Below are positions 5,908 through 6,627 of a stretch of DNA of 6,627 nucleotides, one piece after another. Each line of letters opens with the position of its first letter. The first letter of the stretch is position 1. The position numbers and the translations under genes are program-made. The stretch is from positions 1 to 6,627 of the forward strand of contig JAGQWV010000261.1 of assembly GCA_020437045.1 (NCBI GenBank). Direction: 5' to 3'. Source of the DNA: Saprospiraceae bacterium (lineage in GTDB: Bacteria; Bacteroidota; Bacteroidia; Chitinophagales; Saprospiraceae). The notes below the pieces were generated by a model. That model was not told where the DNA came from, did not search any database, and saw only the letters and a program-made list of their open reading frames with translations.

Positions 5908-6627
5908 TCAATAAAGCACCATGTCAAACAGACGCCGATACTTTTTGGTAATGGGATGCTGACCACCCAGCAAACGGAAAATGGCAATACCTGCTCTTCG
6001 CGGCAGGTCATTATGTATACTCTTGTCTTTCTTGACCACCTCGATAATTCGTTGCACGGCCTGTTCGATCTGATCGGCAGTCAAATCTATAGAAGCCAGT
6101 TGTAATTCCTGAGTTAAACCTCCATGATTTGTATCCGTCAATGTGGCTAACTCCGACAAGCTGCCGATGTCTTCCACTACTTCATAGGCGGGATCTCCCA
6201 TTTTTATATCAGCCACTATAGCCTTGGCGGCAACGGGGTCGGTTAAAGCCTGGAGACGAGCCAAATGGAGACTGGCTTCTGGATGGCCTGGATGTTGCAC
6301 AAGAAAATCAGACAAAGCATTGACGCCATCCTTTGAGGACAGCTTCTTCAGACTTTCTTGCATGTCGGACCATTCTTGCTTATCGGCAGAAGGCAGATTT
6401 TCATCCAACCACTGCACTATTTGTTGTCGTGGCAGTGCACCGGCAAATTCAGCTACAACTTCTCCTTTATAAAACATTTTCACATTAGGGATACTCCTTA
6501 TCCCGTATTGATAGGCCAATTCCTGGTCTTCCTCCGTATTAATTTTTACAAGCTCCCATGCCCCTTTGCTCTCCGTAGCCAACTGTTCAATAGTCGGGCC
6601 TAGTACCCGGCATGGACCACACCAGGG
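5908..6627 (-). CDS. CnoX/YbbN-type thioredoxin-TPR protein, 5' end outside the window
   Basis: The frame is open to the right edge, so the start is missing; 239 residues are visible, and probably 25-30 are lost. A thioredoxin active site, WCGPC, lies at the edge (6610-6624) and is followed by the fold's SIPNVKMFYKG segment with the cis-proline. The domain ends near WLDENLP. The remaining C-terminal part, roughly 150 residues, is helical with TPR-like repeats (LSDFLVQHPGHPEASLHLA). It closes with AIFRLLGGQHPITKKYRR, an ending typical of the YbbN/CnoX family. E. coli CnoX is a holdase that protects substrates from oxidation and hands them to GroEL and DnaK. The CGPC site here suggests thiol-disulfide reductase activity as well, unlike E. 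coli YbbN, which lacks the CxxC pair. It is probably cytoplasmic, but the N-terminus cannot be checked. A TTG at 6580-6582 is internal to the domain and is not the start. Confidence 0.92.
   Translation of the reverse strand, partial: PWCGPCRVLGPTIEQLATESKGAWELVKINTEEDQELAYQYGIRSIPNVKMFYKGEVVAEFAGALPRQQIVQWLDENLPSADKQEWSDMQESLKKLSSKDGVNALSDFLVQHPGHPEASLHLARLQALTDPVAAKAIVADIKMGDPAYEVVEDIGSLSELATLTDTNHGGLTQELQLASIDLTADQIEQAVQRIIEVVKKDKSIHNDLPRRAGIAIFRLLGGQHPITKKYRRLFDMVLY

Noticed and set aside
6580..6582. TTG as the start of the thioredoxin-TPR gene
   Set aside because: The reading frame continues upstream to the window edge and encodes the WCGPC active site, so the true start must lie outside the window.
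1..6627. Mobile elements, CRISPR arrays, tRNA or rRNA genes, defence or phage genes
   Set aside because: I looked on both strands for transposase motifs, regularly spaced repeats, RNA gene signatures and long terminal repeats and saw none. Almost all of the window is taken up by eight recognisable or coherent coding frames.

Overview
The window looks like ordinary chromosomal DNA from a member of the Bacteroidota. No single marker proves this. It rests on the stand-alone rfaE2-type adenylyltransferase, the panD / flippase-like / rfaE2 neighbourhood, weak or absent Shine-Dalgarno sequences with A-rich start contexts, and two matches to the Bacteroidota -7 promoter element TAnnTTTG. A Saprospiria-like organism is a guess.

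All eight genes lie on the minus strand, so the reading order runs from high to low coordinates. At the right edge is a 5'-truncated thioredoxin-TPR protein of the CnoX/YbbN type (5908-6627, WCGPC active site at the very edge). It is followed by an exported metal-dependent amidohydrolase (4571-5830). After a 125-base gap carrying small inverted repeats comes a tightly packed five-gene cluster: panD (4095-4445), a YbhN/AglD-type membrane protein (3032-4090), rfaE2 (2541-3032), a short Nif3-family protein (1747-2544) and a coiled-coil C4 zinc-ribbon protein (1002-1757). The junctions are a 4-base gap, a TGATG overlap, an ATGA overlap and an 11-base overlap, which strongly suggests one transcript with coupled translation. 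A further 103-base gap separates a secreted or membrane-anchored helical-repeat protein of unknown function, which is open at the left edge (1-898).

The cluster mixes coenzyme A precursor synthesis (PanD makes beta-alanine), envelope glycan or lipid work (flippase-like protein, heptose-phosphate adenylyltransferase) and the widespread but poorly understood Nif3 plus zinc-ribbon pair. Shared transcription is well supported; a shared pathway is not. I see no mobile element, CRISPR array, tRNA, rRNA, phage or defence gene. I found no convincing new system. The points most worth a second look are the conserved-looking repeat protein at the left edge, the Nif3 protein that lacks the usual insertion domain, and the Nif3/zinc-ribbon coupling.
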